Shown here: positions 45,401 to 54,169 of the stretch, one piece after another
Position numbering within the stretch: position 1 is the first letter of the stretch
Layout: each line of letters starts with the position of its first letter
NCBI RefSeq assembly: GCF_002023715.1
Contig: NZ_MAHX01000021.1
Location: 248,001 to 312,000, forward strand
Direction of reading: 5' to 3'
Source of the DNA: Elizabethkingia occulta
Lineage (GTDB): Bacteria > Bacteroidota > Bacteroidia > Flavobacteriales > Weeksellaceae
DNA length: 64,000 nt
Program-made: the position numbers and the translations under genes
The notes under the pieces: model-generated
What the model was told of the DNA's origin: nothing
The model's database searches: none
The model's input: only the letters and a program-made list of their open reading frames with translations

Positions 45401-45443
45401 TAGTTTTGCAAAGTTATTTATAATTAATCTAAATAAAAACAAA
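45401..45443. promoter_or_regulatory. Abutting divergent -7 boxes
   Basis: TAGTTTTG (plus, 45401-45408) directly abuts CAAAGTTA (45409-45416), which reads TAACTTTG on the minus strand; both fit TAnnTTTG. The minus promoter has TTTG (45443-45440) at 23 bp. The plus promoter has a TTG at 45373 with a long 25-bp spacer. Confidence 0.6.
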
Positions 45444-45568
45444 ATGTAAAGATTATTGTCATAAAAGCAGTTCGGTATAGACAAGTTTTTCATATCAGAT
45501 TATCGGTCTGAGTGATTTTGGGTACAAAATCGTATCGAAGACCAAGCTGGGAAATAAAATTGATAATG

Positions 45569-45606
45569 TTTCGACTTTTTTCTTTCAAAAAAGCTCAACA
45601 TAACAT
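45569..45606. repeat. Degenerate copy of the TTCGACAAGCTCAG repeat
   Basis: TTTCGAC and AAGCTCAACATAACA match the repeat family but are separated by an extra self-complementary stretch of about 15 nt (TTTTTTC...AAAAAA). Confidence 0.5.
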
Positions 45607-45724
45607 CAATTTTATTATTCAAAACTTAGGAATAGCTGAAAAAGAAACCTATGTTTTCTGCAACAAAGTCAATAAAAAACAGAATATATAGCTCCGATTT
45701 TTTAAAACAATTAAAAAATGTACA

Positions 45725-46546
45725 ATGAAGAAACAAGAGTTCAAAACGATTAGAGAACAACTAAGGGTAAGCAGAAAGGAGTATATCACACCGCATTACA
45801 TAAGAGTTTATCTTACGGGTGATAATATAAACGTATTTACAAATACCACTATTGGTGTCAATAATAAGATTCTTATTCCGCCAAAAGGGCTTCAGGAAAT
45901 TCACTTTCCGGAATATGACTACGAAGCCATGAGATGGAAGCCCCAGCCAGACGATATTCGCCCTTTTATCCGCACTTATACCCATAGAGGAATTGATACA
46001 CAAAACAAGGAAATCTGGATAGATTTTGTAGCGCATGGCGATGAGGGGCCAGCATCTGCATGGGCAGCAAAGGCAGAAAAAGGAGATGTATTAGGGGTGT
46101 TGATGCATGATGGAAAAACAGAACTGTATGCTCAGGCCGATTGGTATCTTTTGGCAGGAGATGCAACAGCAATTCCTGTACTTAGTACTATTCTGGAAGA
46201 TCTTCCAAAAACGGCAAAAGGAGTTTGCATTATAGAAGTTCACGGAAGGGAAGATGAACACAAAATAGATACCCAGGCTGATATAGAATTTATCTGGATA
46301 TACAATAAAAATCCACAGAAAGGAAGCTTACTGCCAGAGGTTGTAAAACAACAGGATTTTCAGGAAGGACAACATTTTGGATATGTAGCTGCTGAATTTA
46401 GCTCTGTAAAAGAAATCCGAACCTACCTTAGAAAAGAAAGGCAATGGAAACAACAGCAGCTTTATGCCTATTCCTATTGGAAGTCCGGCGTTGCTGAAGA
46501 CAAAAGTGCTACAGAAAGACATCAGGAAAAAGATTCAATACAATAA
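45725..46546 (+). CDS. Siderophore-interacting protein (FAD-dependent ferric-siderophore reductase)
   Basis: 273 residues of the SIP/ViuB type. The FAD-binding motif RPFIRTYTHRG lies near residue 80, HGDEGPASAWA near 108 is the family signature, and the NAD(P)H half has WYLLAGDATAIPVLSTIL. These cytosolic enzymes release iron by reducing Fe(III)-siderophore complexes. It is first in an operon with the MATE gene (6-bp gap), receptor and PepSY protein. The C-terminal tail is short and charged. Control is probably by the divergent AraC protein. Confidence 0.92.
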   Translation: MKKQEFKTIREQLRVSRKEYITPHYIRVYLTGDNINVFTNTTIGVNNKILIPPKGLQEIHFPEYDYEAMRWKPQPDDIRPFIRTYTHRGIDTQNKEIWIDFVAHGDEGPASAWAAKAEKGDVLGVLMHDGKTELYAQADWYLLAGDATAIPVLSTILEDLPKTAKGVCIIEVHGREDEHKIDTQADIEFIWIYNKNPQKGSLLPEVVKQQDFQEGQHFGYVAAEFSSVKEIRTYLRKERQWKQQQLYAYSYWKSGVAEDKSATERHQEKDSIQ

Positions 46547-46552
46547 ATTACA

Positions 46553-47905
46553 ATGAATCAGCAGAAGTCTATCATATTGCACTCCAAGTTGCCCTCTGTT
46601 ATGTGGCAGATGTCATGGCCGGCAGTAATAGCTATGGTATTATACGGACTCAATAATTTTCTGGACGGAATTTTTGTAGGACACCTCATTAATAGTACAG
46701 CGCTCGCAGCAGTTGGGATAGCCTATCCCTTGGCTCAGTTTGCACAGGGATTCGGAACTCTTATTGGTACTGGAATAGGGTCTGCCATTAGTATATGGAT
46801 AGGCGCGGGAGATCAGCACAAGCTGAATAAATCCTTAGGTACTGTTAATTTTCTGGCCATATTATTTTCTATTCTGGTTACCATTCCCTGTTATATTTTC
46901 GCCAAAGATCTGGTGTATATGATGGGTGGACGGGGCGAGATAGGAATATTGGCTGCAGAATATTTTAGGGCTACTATTCTGGGAACTTTTTTCTGGATTT
47001 ACGGATTAGCTCTGAATATGATTATTCGTGCCGAAGGCCGTATGAAAACTGCAGCGTGGATGATTGCAGTAGGTCTGGTAGTAGATGTTATACTAAAACC
47101 TGTTTTTATAGATACATTTGGATGGGGAGTAGCCGGTGCAGCGTGGGCAACTAATATATCTATGATTATTTATTCCGTTCTCGGAGTTTGGTATTATGCC
47201 GGAAAGAAAGCCTCTTTCAGTTCCAAATTCTGGTCGTGGACACCGGACAAAGCAATCATTAAAGAAACGATGTCTCTGGGGATGCCTGGTTTTATTATGA
47301 TGGTTATGATTGTTGTACAGAACATTGTCATTTTCAATGTATTTGCGAAATATGGTACAGACAAAGACATCACTTTCTTTACCGCTGTCAACAGATTTTA
47401 TATACTGCTCAATACTCCGTTATGGGGACTTATGCGCGCATTACAGCCCGTTGCCGGGATGAATTACGGAGCAGGAAAATATAAACGGACAATTTCCTCA
47501 TACCGTTTGTTTTCAGTCACGGGATTATGTATCCTGATTCCGTTCTGGCTTTTTATTATGTTTTTCCCGGCAGATGTATTATCGGTAATGCTTCCTTCGA
47601 TGAAGCTTACAGCCATACAGTTAACTGATTTCAGGATTTATATGAGCGTTCTTCTGGCATTGCCATTTACTTTTATGGCGCTCGTATGGTTTCCTTCAAT
47701 AGAAAATGCAAAACCAGCCACGCAGATCAGCATATTGCGTCAGCTTGTCTTTTATATCCCGGTTTTACTTATTGTTCCGCGTTTCTTCGGGGTCAGAAGC
47801 ATCTATGTTGCTTGTGCAGGAATCGACTGGCTGGTATTTTTTATAATTCTATTGGCTGTTTATAAAAGTTCAAAAAAACTGAGAATGAATTTAAAAGCAG
47901 CCTGA
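46553..47905 (+). CDS. MATE-family efflux transporter
   Basis: 450 residues with about twelve TM helices in two related halves (MSWPAVIAMVLYGLNNFLDG, FGTLIGTGIGSAISIWIGAG, MSLGMPGFIMMVMIVVQNIV, LWGLMRALQPVAGMNYGAGK). MATE proteins export organic cations or drugs by Na+/H+ antiport. Sitting 6 bp after the SIP gene and before the siderophore receptor, it may export a siderophore or recycle the apo-form after iron release (inference). No siderophore biosynthesis gene lies in the window. Confidence 0.92.
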   Translation: MNQQKSIILHSKLPSVMWQMSWPAVIAMVLYGLNNFLDGIFVGHLINSTALAAVGIAYPLAQFAQGFGTLIGTGIGSAISIWIGAGDQHKLNKSLGTVNFLAILFSILVTIPCYIFAKDLVYMMGGRGEIGILAAEYFRATILGTFFWIYGLALNMIIRAEGRMKTAAWMIAVGLVVDVILKPVFIDTFGWGVAGAAWATNISMIIYSVLGVWYYAGKKASFSSKFWSWTPDKAIIKETMSLGMPGFIMMVMIVVQNIVIFNVFAKYGTDKDITFFTAVNRFYILLNTPLWGLMRALQPVAGMNYGAGKYKRTISSYRLFSVTGLCILIPFWLFIMFFPADVLSVMLPSMKLTAIQLTDFRIYMSVLLALPFTFMALVWFPSIENAKPATQISILRQLVFYIPVLLIVPRFFGVRSIYVACAGIDWLVFFIILLAVYKSSKKLRMNLKAA

Positions 47906-47959
47906 CGACCACAGCATTAAAACACTACAACTATTATTTTTTACAGAAACAGATATATT

Positions 47960-50080
47960 ATGATTAAGAGAATTACCCATTTGTCGGTATTGGTAGCGCC
48001 TTTATTCTTCTATGCCCAGCATACGAAGTCCGATACGACAAGTGTAGGAACTATTCAGGAAGTGAGCCTTCAGGGAACTAAAAGTTTCAGAACCAAGAAA
48101 TCCGAAACTGTTGCAAGACTTCCTTTGGAGAATCTTGAAAACCCAACGGTTTATAGTGTGGTACCGAAGGAATTGATTAGTGAGATCACAGCAATAGATT
48201 TCAATACCGCAGTAGCTACTGTTCCGGGCGTGGTTGTGAATAATGGGGTTAATGATAGTGGAAATGATATTTTCCTCAGAGGTTTTACAAGTAATGCCAG
48301 CTTTAGAAATGGACTAGCCATAAACCCAAGAACACAAACCGAAATTAGTAATATCGAAACGATAGAAGTGGTAAAAGGACCTTCCGGAACTTTGTTCGGC
48401 GGGACCATGGCCAAGTATGGTGGGGTAGTGAATATCATTACAAAAAAGCCACAGGAAAGATTCGGAGGATTGATAACCTATACTACTGGTAGTTGGGGAA
48501 TGAATAGAGTGACAGCTGATGTAAATACACCTCTGAATAAAGAAAAAACAGCTTTGGCCAGATTTAATTTTGCTACTTTTTCTCAGGATTCATTTCAGGA
48601 TTCAGGATTTAGTAAAGGGACATTCTTTGCCGGAAGTGTCGTGTATAAAGTATCGGACCGTTTGAAGATAAGCTTTGATGCCGATTATTATGCTCCTTAT
48701 AAAACGATGAATGCTTTTGTCCGAAACTCAGGTGTTCTTACTATAAAATCGCTTAAAGATCTTACCAGTGTACACGACCGTTCGTTTACAAGTAACGATA
48801 TCGGATCTCGAAGAAATGTCTTCAATACCATGGCAGAGGTAGAATATAAAATCAATGATCAGTGGACATCCAGAACCTCTTTTCAGAGAGGGGAGTCTGT
48901 AGAAAATGAATCTATTTTCCTGGTACTTACTTATCTGGATAATAATACTGTAAGAAGAGGTATCAGACCCTTCGATATGTATAAAATTACCACCAATAAT
49001 ATCCAACAGAACTTTGTTGGCGATTTCAAAATCGGTAAGTTAAGAAACAGAATGGTTGTAGGAGTCGACTATTACCAGCAGGATTCCAAGAATCAATATC
49101 CTATGTTCAAGAACAGTGTGTTTGCTGTTTATGATCAGGTAAAATTAGATGATACAACGCCATGGCAGGGGATTTCCAGAAGTGGAGTCAATAAACTGGA
49201 GAGAACAGCTACCAATAACCAAACCGATACTTTTAGTACGATTAGTGGATATGTATCTGATGTGCTAGATGTTACTCCAAACTTACATGTAATGGGAAGT
49301 TTGAGATGGGATTATTACAATAGTGATCCAAGCCTGGAAAATGGTGTGAAGAATACCAAAACCGAATTTTCTAAATCCGCATTTTCTCCAAAGTTTGGTG
49401 TAGTGTACGAAGTAGTTAAAGATAAAATTTCAGCATTTGCCAACTATGTAAACGGATTTACATACAATGCACCTTCACTAAATCAGAATGGTGTAATGGA
49501 AAAATGGGCTCCTGAAAAGGGAGATCAATTTGAGTTCGGGGCTAAATTCGATGTATTAAATAAAAAGCTATTGGCAACAATCAGTTATTATGATCTTAGA
49601 GTTACCAATAGGCTTATTGCTACTCCGGATGGTATCGGAAGCTACCAGGATGGAAAAACGATGAGTCGTGGTATAGATGCTGAGGTAATTGTAAACCCTG
49701 TAGCCGGACTTAATATTATTGCCGGATATGGTTACAACGATAATAAGTTACAGGACAGAAGCGCAAATGATGGTAAAAGACTAATATGGACACCTAAGCA
49801 TGTTGGAAATGTTTGGGCAAGTTATAAGTTCCAAAGCGGTGCTGTAGAAGGCTTAGGATTGGGTATAGGGGCCAATTTTGTAGATAAAACCAAATTGGAT
49901 TATGTATCGGGATATTTAGTTCCTTCCTATGTTAATCTGGGAGCTACGATATTCTATGACAGATCCAGATACAGAGTCGGTTTGAAGCTTAATAATGCGA
50001 GCAATACCACCTATTGGAATTTCTATGGACAACCCCAGAAGCCGAGGGAGATATTGGCTAACTTTTCTTTTAAATTTTAA
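47960..50080 (+). CDS. TonB-dependent siderophore receptor (second locus)
   Basis: 706 residues with a signal peptide (LSVLVAPLFFYAQ). Unlike the receptor at 35916 it has no carboxypeptidase-regulatory domain. The plug begins after about residue 30 (IQEVSLQGTKSFRTKKSETV, VYSVVPKELISEITAIDFNT, DIFLRGFTSNASFRNGLAIN, IEVVKGPSGTLFGGTMAKYG) and the barrel ends ILANFSFKF. TonB-siderophor family. It is in the same-strand block after SIP and MATE (54-bp gap). An intrinsic terminator immediately follows the stop. Confidence 0.92.
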   Translation: MIKRITHLSVLVAPLFFYAQHTKSDTTSVGTIQEVSLQGTKSFRTKKSETVARLPLENLENPTVYSVVPKELISEITAIDFNTAVATVPGVVVNNGVNDSGNDIFLRGFTSNASFRNGLAINPRTQTEISNIETIEVVKGPSGTLFGGTMAKYGGVVNIITKKPQERFGGLITYTTGSWGMNRVTADVNTPLNKEKTALARFNFATFSQDSFQDSGFSKGTFFAGSVVYKVSDRLKISFDADYYAPYKTMNAFVRNSGVLTIKSLKDLTSVHDRSFTSNDIGSRRNVFNTMAEVEYKINDQWTSRTSFQRGESVENESIFLVLTYLDNNTVRRGIRPFDMYKITTNNIQQNFVGDFKIGKLRNRMVVGVDYYQQDSKNQYPMFKNSVFAVYDQVKLDDTTPWQGISRSGVNKLERTATNNQTDTFSTISGYVSDVLDVTPNLHVMGSLRWDYYNSDPSLENGVKNTKTEFSKSAFSPKFGVVYEVVKDKISAFANYVNGFTYNAPSLNQNGVMEKWAPEKGDQFEFGAKFDVLNKKLLATISYYDLRVTNRLIATPDGIGSYQDGKTMSRGIDAEVIVNPVAGLNIIAGYGYNDNKLQDRSANDGKRLIWTPKHVGNVWASYKFQSGAVEGLGLGIGANFVDKTKLDYVSGYLVPSYVNLGATIFYDRSRYRVGLKLNNASNTTYWNFYGQPQKPREILANFSFKF

Positions 50081-50091
50081 ATTTTACTTTT

Positions 50092-50131
50092 CCGAAGCCT
50101 GTTGATTGCCAATAGGTTTCGGTTTTTATTT
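50092..50131 (+). terminator. Terminator between receptor and PepSY gene
   Basis: CCGAAGCCT pairs with AGGTTTCGG (9 bp, one wobble), followed by TTTTTATTT. It lies wholly between the receptor stop (50080) and the PepSY ATG (50136) and leaves no room for a separate promoter, so it would act as an attenuator within the operon. Confidence 0.72.
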
Positions 50132-50135
50132 CAGT

Positions 50136-51326
50136 ATGGACAAAGACTTACATATACTACAAAAGAAACATCACAAAAAAAGAGGAAAAACATTATTAAA
50201 AAAAATTACAGGCTGGCTGCATTTATGGTTGGGGCTGATATCCGGTTTAATTGTTTTTGTTGTTGTACTCTCAGGGACTTTATTTGTTTTCTGCGACGAG
50301 ATTATTGATTTGGTAGCTGGCAGTGATAAATATACGGAGTACAGAGAAGGGCAACAGAAAATAGATGCCGATGTATTAATATCACAGTTTAATGCAAGGC
50401 ATAAAGAAGAAGGAAGAAAAGCCTTTTATATTGATGAGTATAAAGATCCTGAAAGAAGCTTTAGGATTGCCTCCGGAGTTAAGAGAGGTGGGTTTTCCTA
50501 TACTTATATCGACCCCTATACCGGAAAAGAAATCGGAAGTACAATGTCTTACCGTTTTTTCTATGTTGTAGCCCATATACACAGCCAATTGTTATTAGGT
50601 GGATTTGGAAAAGCAGTAGTAGGAATCGCTTCTATTATATTTTTTATTCAGCTTGTCGGAGGTCTTATTCTTTGGTGGCCACAAAAATGGACGAAAGCAA
50701 CCAGAACATCTTCTTTTAAATTTAAAAGAGGTGTAAAATGGAAGCGCCGAAATTATGACCTGCACAATGTATTAGGTTTCTATGTCGTTATTCCGGCTCT
50801 ATTTGTTACCATCACAGGTCTTATTATGGCTTATGAGGTACTGGAAAGTTTTACCCAGAAATCCTTTGGTGGGGTGCCTGCAACCGAGGCCCGCAAATTA
50901 TCTAAAAAGTATGAACCGGCTTTTGTCGAAGGAAAAGAATTTATTACAATGCAGGACGCTATAGAGATTACCAGAGTAAGACATCCAGATGACAAACAGG
51001 TTAGGGTAAGTTTCTTTGGTGGTCATGATGCTACCACATATTCTATTCTTACCGGGAAATTTATTGGACTGAAAAGTGTAATAAACGGTTACAATATAAC
51101 ATTAGACAGATATACAGGAAATGAAATAGCAATGCCGGAAGTTTTGGAGAATCATGAAAAGATAGAGCATACCAACTTCGATTTGCATGTTGGTTATTGG
51201 GGTGGTTATATCGGAAAGACTATAACATTTGTTGTAGGAATTATCTGTTCCAGTTTACCCATTACAGGCGTTCTTATATGGTGGGGAAGAAGAAATAAGA
51301 AAAAACCTGTTGCTGTTGTTAAATAA
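50136..51326 (+). CDS. PepSY-domain inner-membrane protein (second siderophore locus)
   Basis: 396 residues from the ATG at 50136. The open frame could start at a TTG 30 nt upstream, but that lies inside a terminator hairpin. About four TM helices, with the paralogue's His pattern: ITGWLHLWLGLISG, VVAHIHSQLLLGG, NYDLHNVLGFY, NFDLHVGYWGG, then SSLPITGVLIWWG near the end. The role is likely periplasmic-side reduction or handling of ferric siderophore. Last gene of the locus; a strong terminator follows. Confidence 0.87.
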   Translation: MDKDLHILQKKHHKKRGKTLLKKITGWLHLWLGLISGLIVFVVVLSGTLFVFCDEIIDLVAGSDKYTEYREGQQKIDADVLISQFNARHKEEGRKAFYIDEYKDPERSFRIASGVKRGGFSYTYIDPYTGKEIGSTMSYRFFYVVAHIHSQLLLGGFGKAVVGIASIIFFIQLVGGLILWWPQKWTKATRTSSFKFKRGVKWKRRNYDLHNVLGFYVVIPALFVTITGLIMAYEVLESFTQKSFGGVPATEARKLSKKYEPAFVEGKEFITMQDAIEITRVRHPDDKQVRVSFFGGHDATTYSILTGKFIGLKSVINGYNITLDRYTGNEIAMPEVLENHEKIEHTNFDLHVGYWGGYIGKTITFVVGIICSSLPITGVLIWWGRRNKKKPVAVVK

Positions 51327-51381
51327 TTGATCCATTTTTCAGAATTAAATGCCATATTAAAATCGCTTAATACAGCTCTGG

Positions 51382-51408
51382 CCGGGAAACCTTTTCCCGG
51401 TTTTTTTG
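51382..51408 (+). terminator. Terminator of the second siderophore operon
   Basis: CCGGGAAA and TTTCCCGG form an 8-bp stem with a 3-nt loop, followed by seven T. Confidence 0.92.
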
Positions 51409-51515
51409 TAAATTGCAGTAAAGATTATAGTATTAATCTGGAATAAAAACAGAAAAGTAAAGTTAATGTTCTATATAAATAGGGAAGAGCTTTATAATAA
51501 ATCAGTAAACAACAA

Positions 51516-52102
51516 ATGGATAGAGAAATAAAAAGAATAACAGTATTTTGCGGATCGAGTTTCGGAACAGAGGCTGTATATGAAAAACAGGCTTATGAAT
51601 TAGGTGAAACATTGGCGAAGCAAAATATCGGATTGGTATATGGGGGTGCTAATGTTGGTCTCATGGGAACTGTTGCCAATGGTGTTATCGAGAATAATGG
51701 TGAGGAGTATTGCCACATTTTCTGAAAGGAAAGGAAATTGCCCATGAAAGCCTTACAGAGCTTATTTTAGTTGATACCATGCATGAGCGTAAAGCTAAAA
51801 TGAATGAACTTTCAGACGGCGTAATTACACTTCCGGGTGGCTTCGGAACACTTGAAGAACTTTTTGAAATGCTTACCTGGGCACAGCTGGGATTACATCA
51901 GAAACCAATAGGAATTCTTAATATCAATGGGTTTTATAATGAATTGCTTGCATTTGTTCAGACAATGGTAAGTAAAGGCTTTCTGAAAGATATTAATAAG
52001 GAAATGCTGCTCACAAGTGATTCGATAGATGAGTTACTGGACATGATGAAAAATTACAAAGCGCCTGAAGTTAGTAAATGGATTCAGAAAGAAGAAATCT
52101 AG
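51516..52102 (+). pseudogene. LOG-family (cytokinin riboside phosphoribohydrolase-like) gene with frameshift
   Basis: Two partial frames together make one LOG protein of about 195 residues. The first (51516-51725) has ITVFCGSSFGTEAVYEKQAY and LVYGGANVGLMG. The second (in frame from about 51707) has PHFLKGKEIAHESLTELILV, the MHERKAKM motif and the PGGFGTLEE motif. The join falls after ENNGE, where homologues read about N-G-G-E-V-I-G-V-x-P. About seven nucleotides (codons for V-I plus one base) seem missing, which shifts the frame. Catalytic motifs are all in the second part, but a restart there would lack the N-terminal Rossmann strand. Either a true pseudogene or a sequencing error. Confidence 0.8.
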
Positions 52103-52193
52103 ATTACAACAGACTTTAGCCAGCTTATCCAAGACTAAATCCGAATTTCTATCTCCTGTTATGGAGTATAATTATGTTAAAAATCAATTTTCA

Positions 52194-52225
52194 TTTGTAA
52201 ATATGTATTCAACTACGTAGTTTTG
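52194..52225 (+). promoter_or_regulatory. Promoter with MarR-type palindrome on the -7 box
   Basis: TTTG (52194-52197), 20 bp, then TAGTTTTG (52218-52225) is a near-ideal flavobacterial promoter. The perfect palindrome AACTACGTAGTT (52211-52222) overlaps the -7 box, so a bound repressor would block it. The MarR gene in the same operon is the obvious candidate. Confidence 0.72.
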
Positions 52226-52245
52226 TACTTTAAAAATAAAATACA

Positions 52246-52734
52246 ATGAAATTAGATATTCAATCCATAGGAGATTCCTATTCAGAGCAGCTTGTAGAAC
52301 TCATTCTGACAATTCAGCAGAAGGAATTTAATATTCCAGTAACTATACAGGATCAACCGGACTTGATTAAAATTGAAAGTTTTTATCAGGCTTCCGGAGG
52401 AAATTTTTGGGGTGCTTTTATTGATGGGGAACTGGTTGGTTCTATTGCTATCGTGAAATTTGATGAAAAAGCAGGGGCAGTTCGCAAGATGTTTGTTAAA
52501 CAAGAATTCAGAGGTAGAGAGTATAGCATCGCTCAGATATTGTTAGAGACTTTAATCTCATACTGTAAAGAAAATCAGATTGATGATATATATTTGGGAA
52601 CCGTATCGGTGCTAAAAGCTGCACAGCGCTTTTATGAAAGAAATCATTTTGCGAAAACCGAAAAAGAGAGCCTTCCGGCAAAGTTTCCGTTAATGAGCGC
52701 CGATGATGTTTTTTACCATTTAAAAATTAATTAA
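52246..52734 (+). CDS. GNAT-family N-acetyltransferase
   Basis: 162 residues. The GNAT core has ELVGSIAIVKFDEKAGAVRK, the acetyl-CoA loop in KMFVKQEFRGREYSIAQIL, and C-terminal DDIYLGTVSVLKAAQRFYER. GNAT-MarR pairs are frequent, and MarR fusions to GNAT also exist. The substrate is unknown. It is the first gene of a two-gene operon with the MarR regulator (3-bp gap), under the palindrome-bearing promoter. Confidence 0.87.
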   Translation: MKLDIQSIGDSYSEQLVELILTIQQKEFNIPVTIQDQPDLIKIESFYQASGGNFWGAFIDGELVGSIAIVKFDEKAGAVRKMFVKQEFRGREYSIAQILLETLISYCKENQIDDIYLGTVSVLKAAQRFYERNHFAKTEKESLPAKFPLMSADDVFYHLKIN

Positions 52735-52737
52735 AGT

Positions 52738-53217
52738 ATGAATGTAATTAATGAAGCAGGAATCCTGGCGATATCCACCAGGCTCCATCGCCTCAGTGAA
52801 CAATTGAGAAAGGATGGTGCCCTTATTTATCAAACTTTCGGAATTGACTTCGAACTCAAATGGTTTCCTGTTATTTTTACCATCTACAAGAAAGAGGTAG
52901 CAGGTGTTGTGGAGATTGCAAATGAGATAGGTTATACCCATCCCTCTACAATAAACCTGTTAAAAGAACTGGAAAAGAAAGAGTTGATACAATGGGAGAA
53001 AGATAAGCAGGATGAACGCAAAAGATTATTTATGCTTACTTCTAAAGGTAAAGAACTTATTGAGAAAATGCAGCCGGTATGGGAACTGATGTCAAAAATT
53101 CTGGGTGATATTGCAGACAACGAAAACAATCTGCTGAAAGCTATAGATCAGGCCGAAGAGAAAATTGCCAGTCAGTCTTTTTATCAGAGGGCATTACAAC
53201 TAAAAAATTCGAAATAA
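52738..53217 (+). CDS. MarR-family transcriptional regulator
   Basis: 159 residues with the MarR winged helix: GVVEIANEIGYTHPSTINLL as the HTH, LEKKELIQWEKDKQDERKRL as the wing with the usual D-x-R, and LTSKGKELIEKMQ. Dimerising helices flank it. Probably represses its own operon through the AACTACGTAGTT palindrome (inference). A ligand, perhaps the GNAT substrate, cannot be named. Confidence 0.9.
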   Translation: MNVINEAGILAISTRLHRLSEQLRKDGALIYQTFGIDFELKWFPVIFTIYKKEVAGVVEIANEIGYTHPSTINLLKELEKKELIQWEKDKQDERKRLFMLTSKGKELIEKMQPVWELMSKILGDIADNENNLLKAIDQAEEKIASQSFYQRALQLKNSK

Positions 53218-53328
53218 ACAGTACTATATCTGGCTTTAAATTGAAAGTCACCAGTAAGTTCGATTAAAATACATAGTGTAAGGTATTTATAACAGTATTT
53301 TACATTGAAAAAATCAGTTTTTTTTTAG

Positions 53329-53367
53329 AGCCCTGTCAAAGCATAAAGCTATGGCGGGGTTTTTTAT
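53329..53367 (+). terminator. Terminator of the GNAT-MarR operon
   Basis: AGCCCTGTC pairs with GGCGGGGTT (9 bp, three wobbles), with a small inner AGC/GCT hairpin, followed by TTTTTA. Confidence 0.75.
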
Positions 53368-53471
53368 ATCAAAAGCAGTTAGTATAGAATATAGTGTTGC
53401 CAAGACTCCGAAAGGATAGTTAAATGCCCTTGTTACCTAAATGGTAGAAACAATTGGATACTAACATAACT

Positions 53472-53506
53472 TTTGTAGCGATAAGGCTTCCAAATAATTA
53501 CATTTG
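53472..53506 (+). promoter_or_regulatory. Promoter of the DUF4256 gene
   Basis: TTTG (53472-53475), 23 bp, TACATTTG (53499-53506). Both elements match the flavobacterial consensus. 35 nt to the ATG. Confidence 0.65.
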
Positions 53507-53541
53507 TATAATTATCAGTTAATCACAAAATTAAAACTTAT

Positions 53542-54108
53542 ATGAGCACCCGTAAAAATGCATTATCAGCAGATCAAAAAGAAGCATTATTAAAAAGCCT
53601 TAAAACCCGCTTCGAAAAAAATACTTCACGCCATAAAGGGCTGGATTGGAATAAAGTTCAGGAAAAATTGGAAGCTAATCCTGCTAAACTCTGGTCGCTA
53701 AACGAGATGGAAAGAACAGAAGGAGAGCCAGATGTGGTAGCTTATAATGCTAAAACAGGTGAATATATCTTTTACGATTGCTCAGCAGAAAGTCCTAAAG
53801 GCCGCAGAAGCCTTTGTTATGACCGCGAAGCTTGGGAAGCCAGGAAACAACACAAACCAGAGAATACAGCTATAGATATTGCGAATGAAATGGGTATTGA
53901 GTTATTAACTGAAGAAGAATACAGATCCTTGCAGGAACTGGGGAAATTCGATCTGAAAACTTCAAGCTGGATAAAAACACCTGCCAGTATCCGTGAACTT
54001 GGCGGAGCCGTTTTCTGTGATCGCCGCTACAATACAGTATTCCTTTACCATAACGGTGCCGATTCCTATTATGCTGCCCGAGGATTTCGAGGGGTATTAA
54101 AGGTATAA
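53542..54108 (+). CDS. DUF4256 family protein
   Basis: 188 residues, cytosolic. The whole length fits DUF4256: LLKSLKTRFEKNTSRHKGLD, WSLNEMERTEGEPDVVAYNA, YIFYDCSAESPKGRRSLCYD, SSWIKTPASIRELGGAVFCD, YYAARGFRGVLKV. The conserved Cys and Arg residues are suggestive of an enzyme, but no function is established to my knowledge. Single-gene unit with its own promoter. Confidence 0.88.
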   Translation: MSTRKNALSADQKEALLKSLKTRFEKNTSRHKGLDWNKVQEKLEANPAKLWSLNEMERTEGEPDVVAYNAKTGEYIFYDCSAESPKGRRSLCYDREAWEARKQHKPENTAIDIANEMGIELLTEEEYRSLQELGKFDLKTSSWIKTPASIRELGGAVFCDRRYNTVFLYHNGADSYYAARGFRGVLKV

Positions 54109-54169
54109 TGTTCCGTGGTAAATAATTGATGAATTTGCTGGATCAGATATTATATTAATTCTGGACCAG

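Larger units (their letters stand above)
45320..45724. other. Divergent control region of the second siderophore locus
   Basis: About 400 bp. The left third holds repeats and divergent promoters (45340-45443). The rest is a long leader of the SIP gene containing a degenerate repeat copy (45569-45606). No coding potential is seen. Confidence 0.6.
53218..53541. other. Intergenic region with terminator and promoter
   Basis: About 320 bp that hold the GNAT-MarR terminator (53329) and the promoter of the DUF4256 gene (53472). No other feature. Confidence 0.6.

Noticed and set aside
50106-50135. TTG start giving a longer PepSY protein
   Set aside because: The added codons lie inside a terminator hairpin and the ATG at 50136 fits the family N-terminus.
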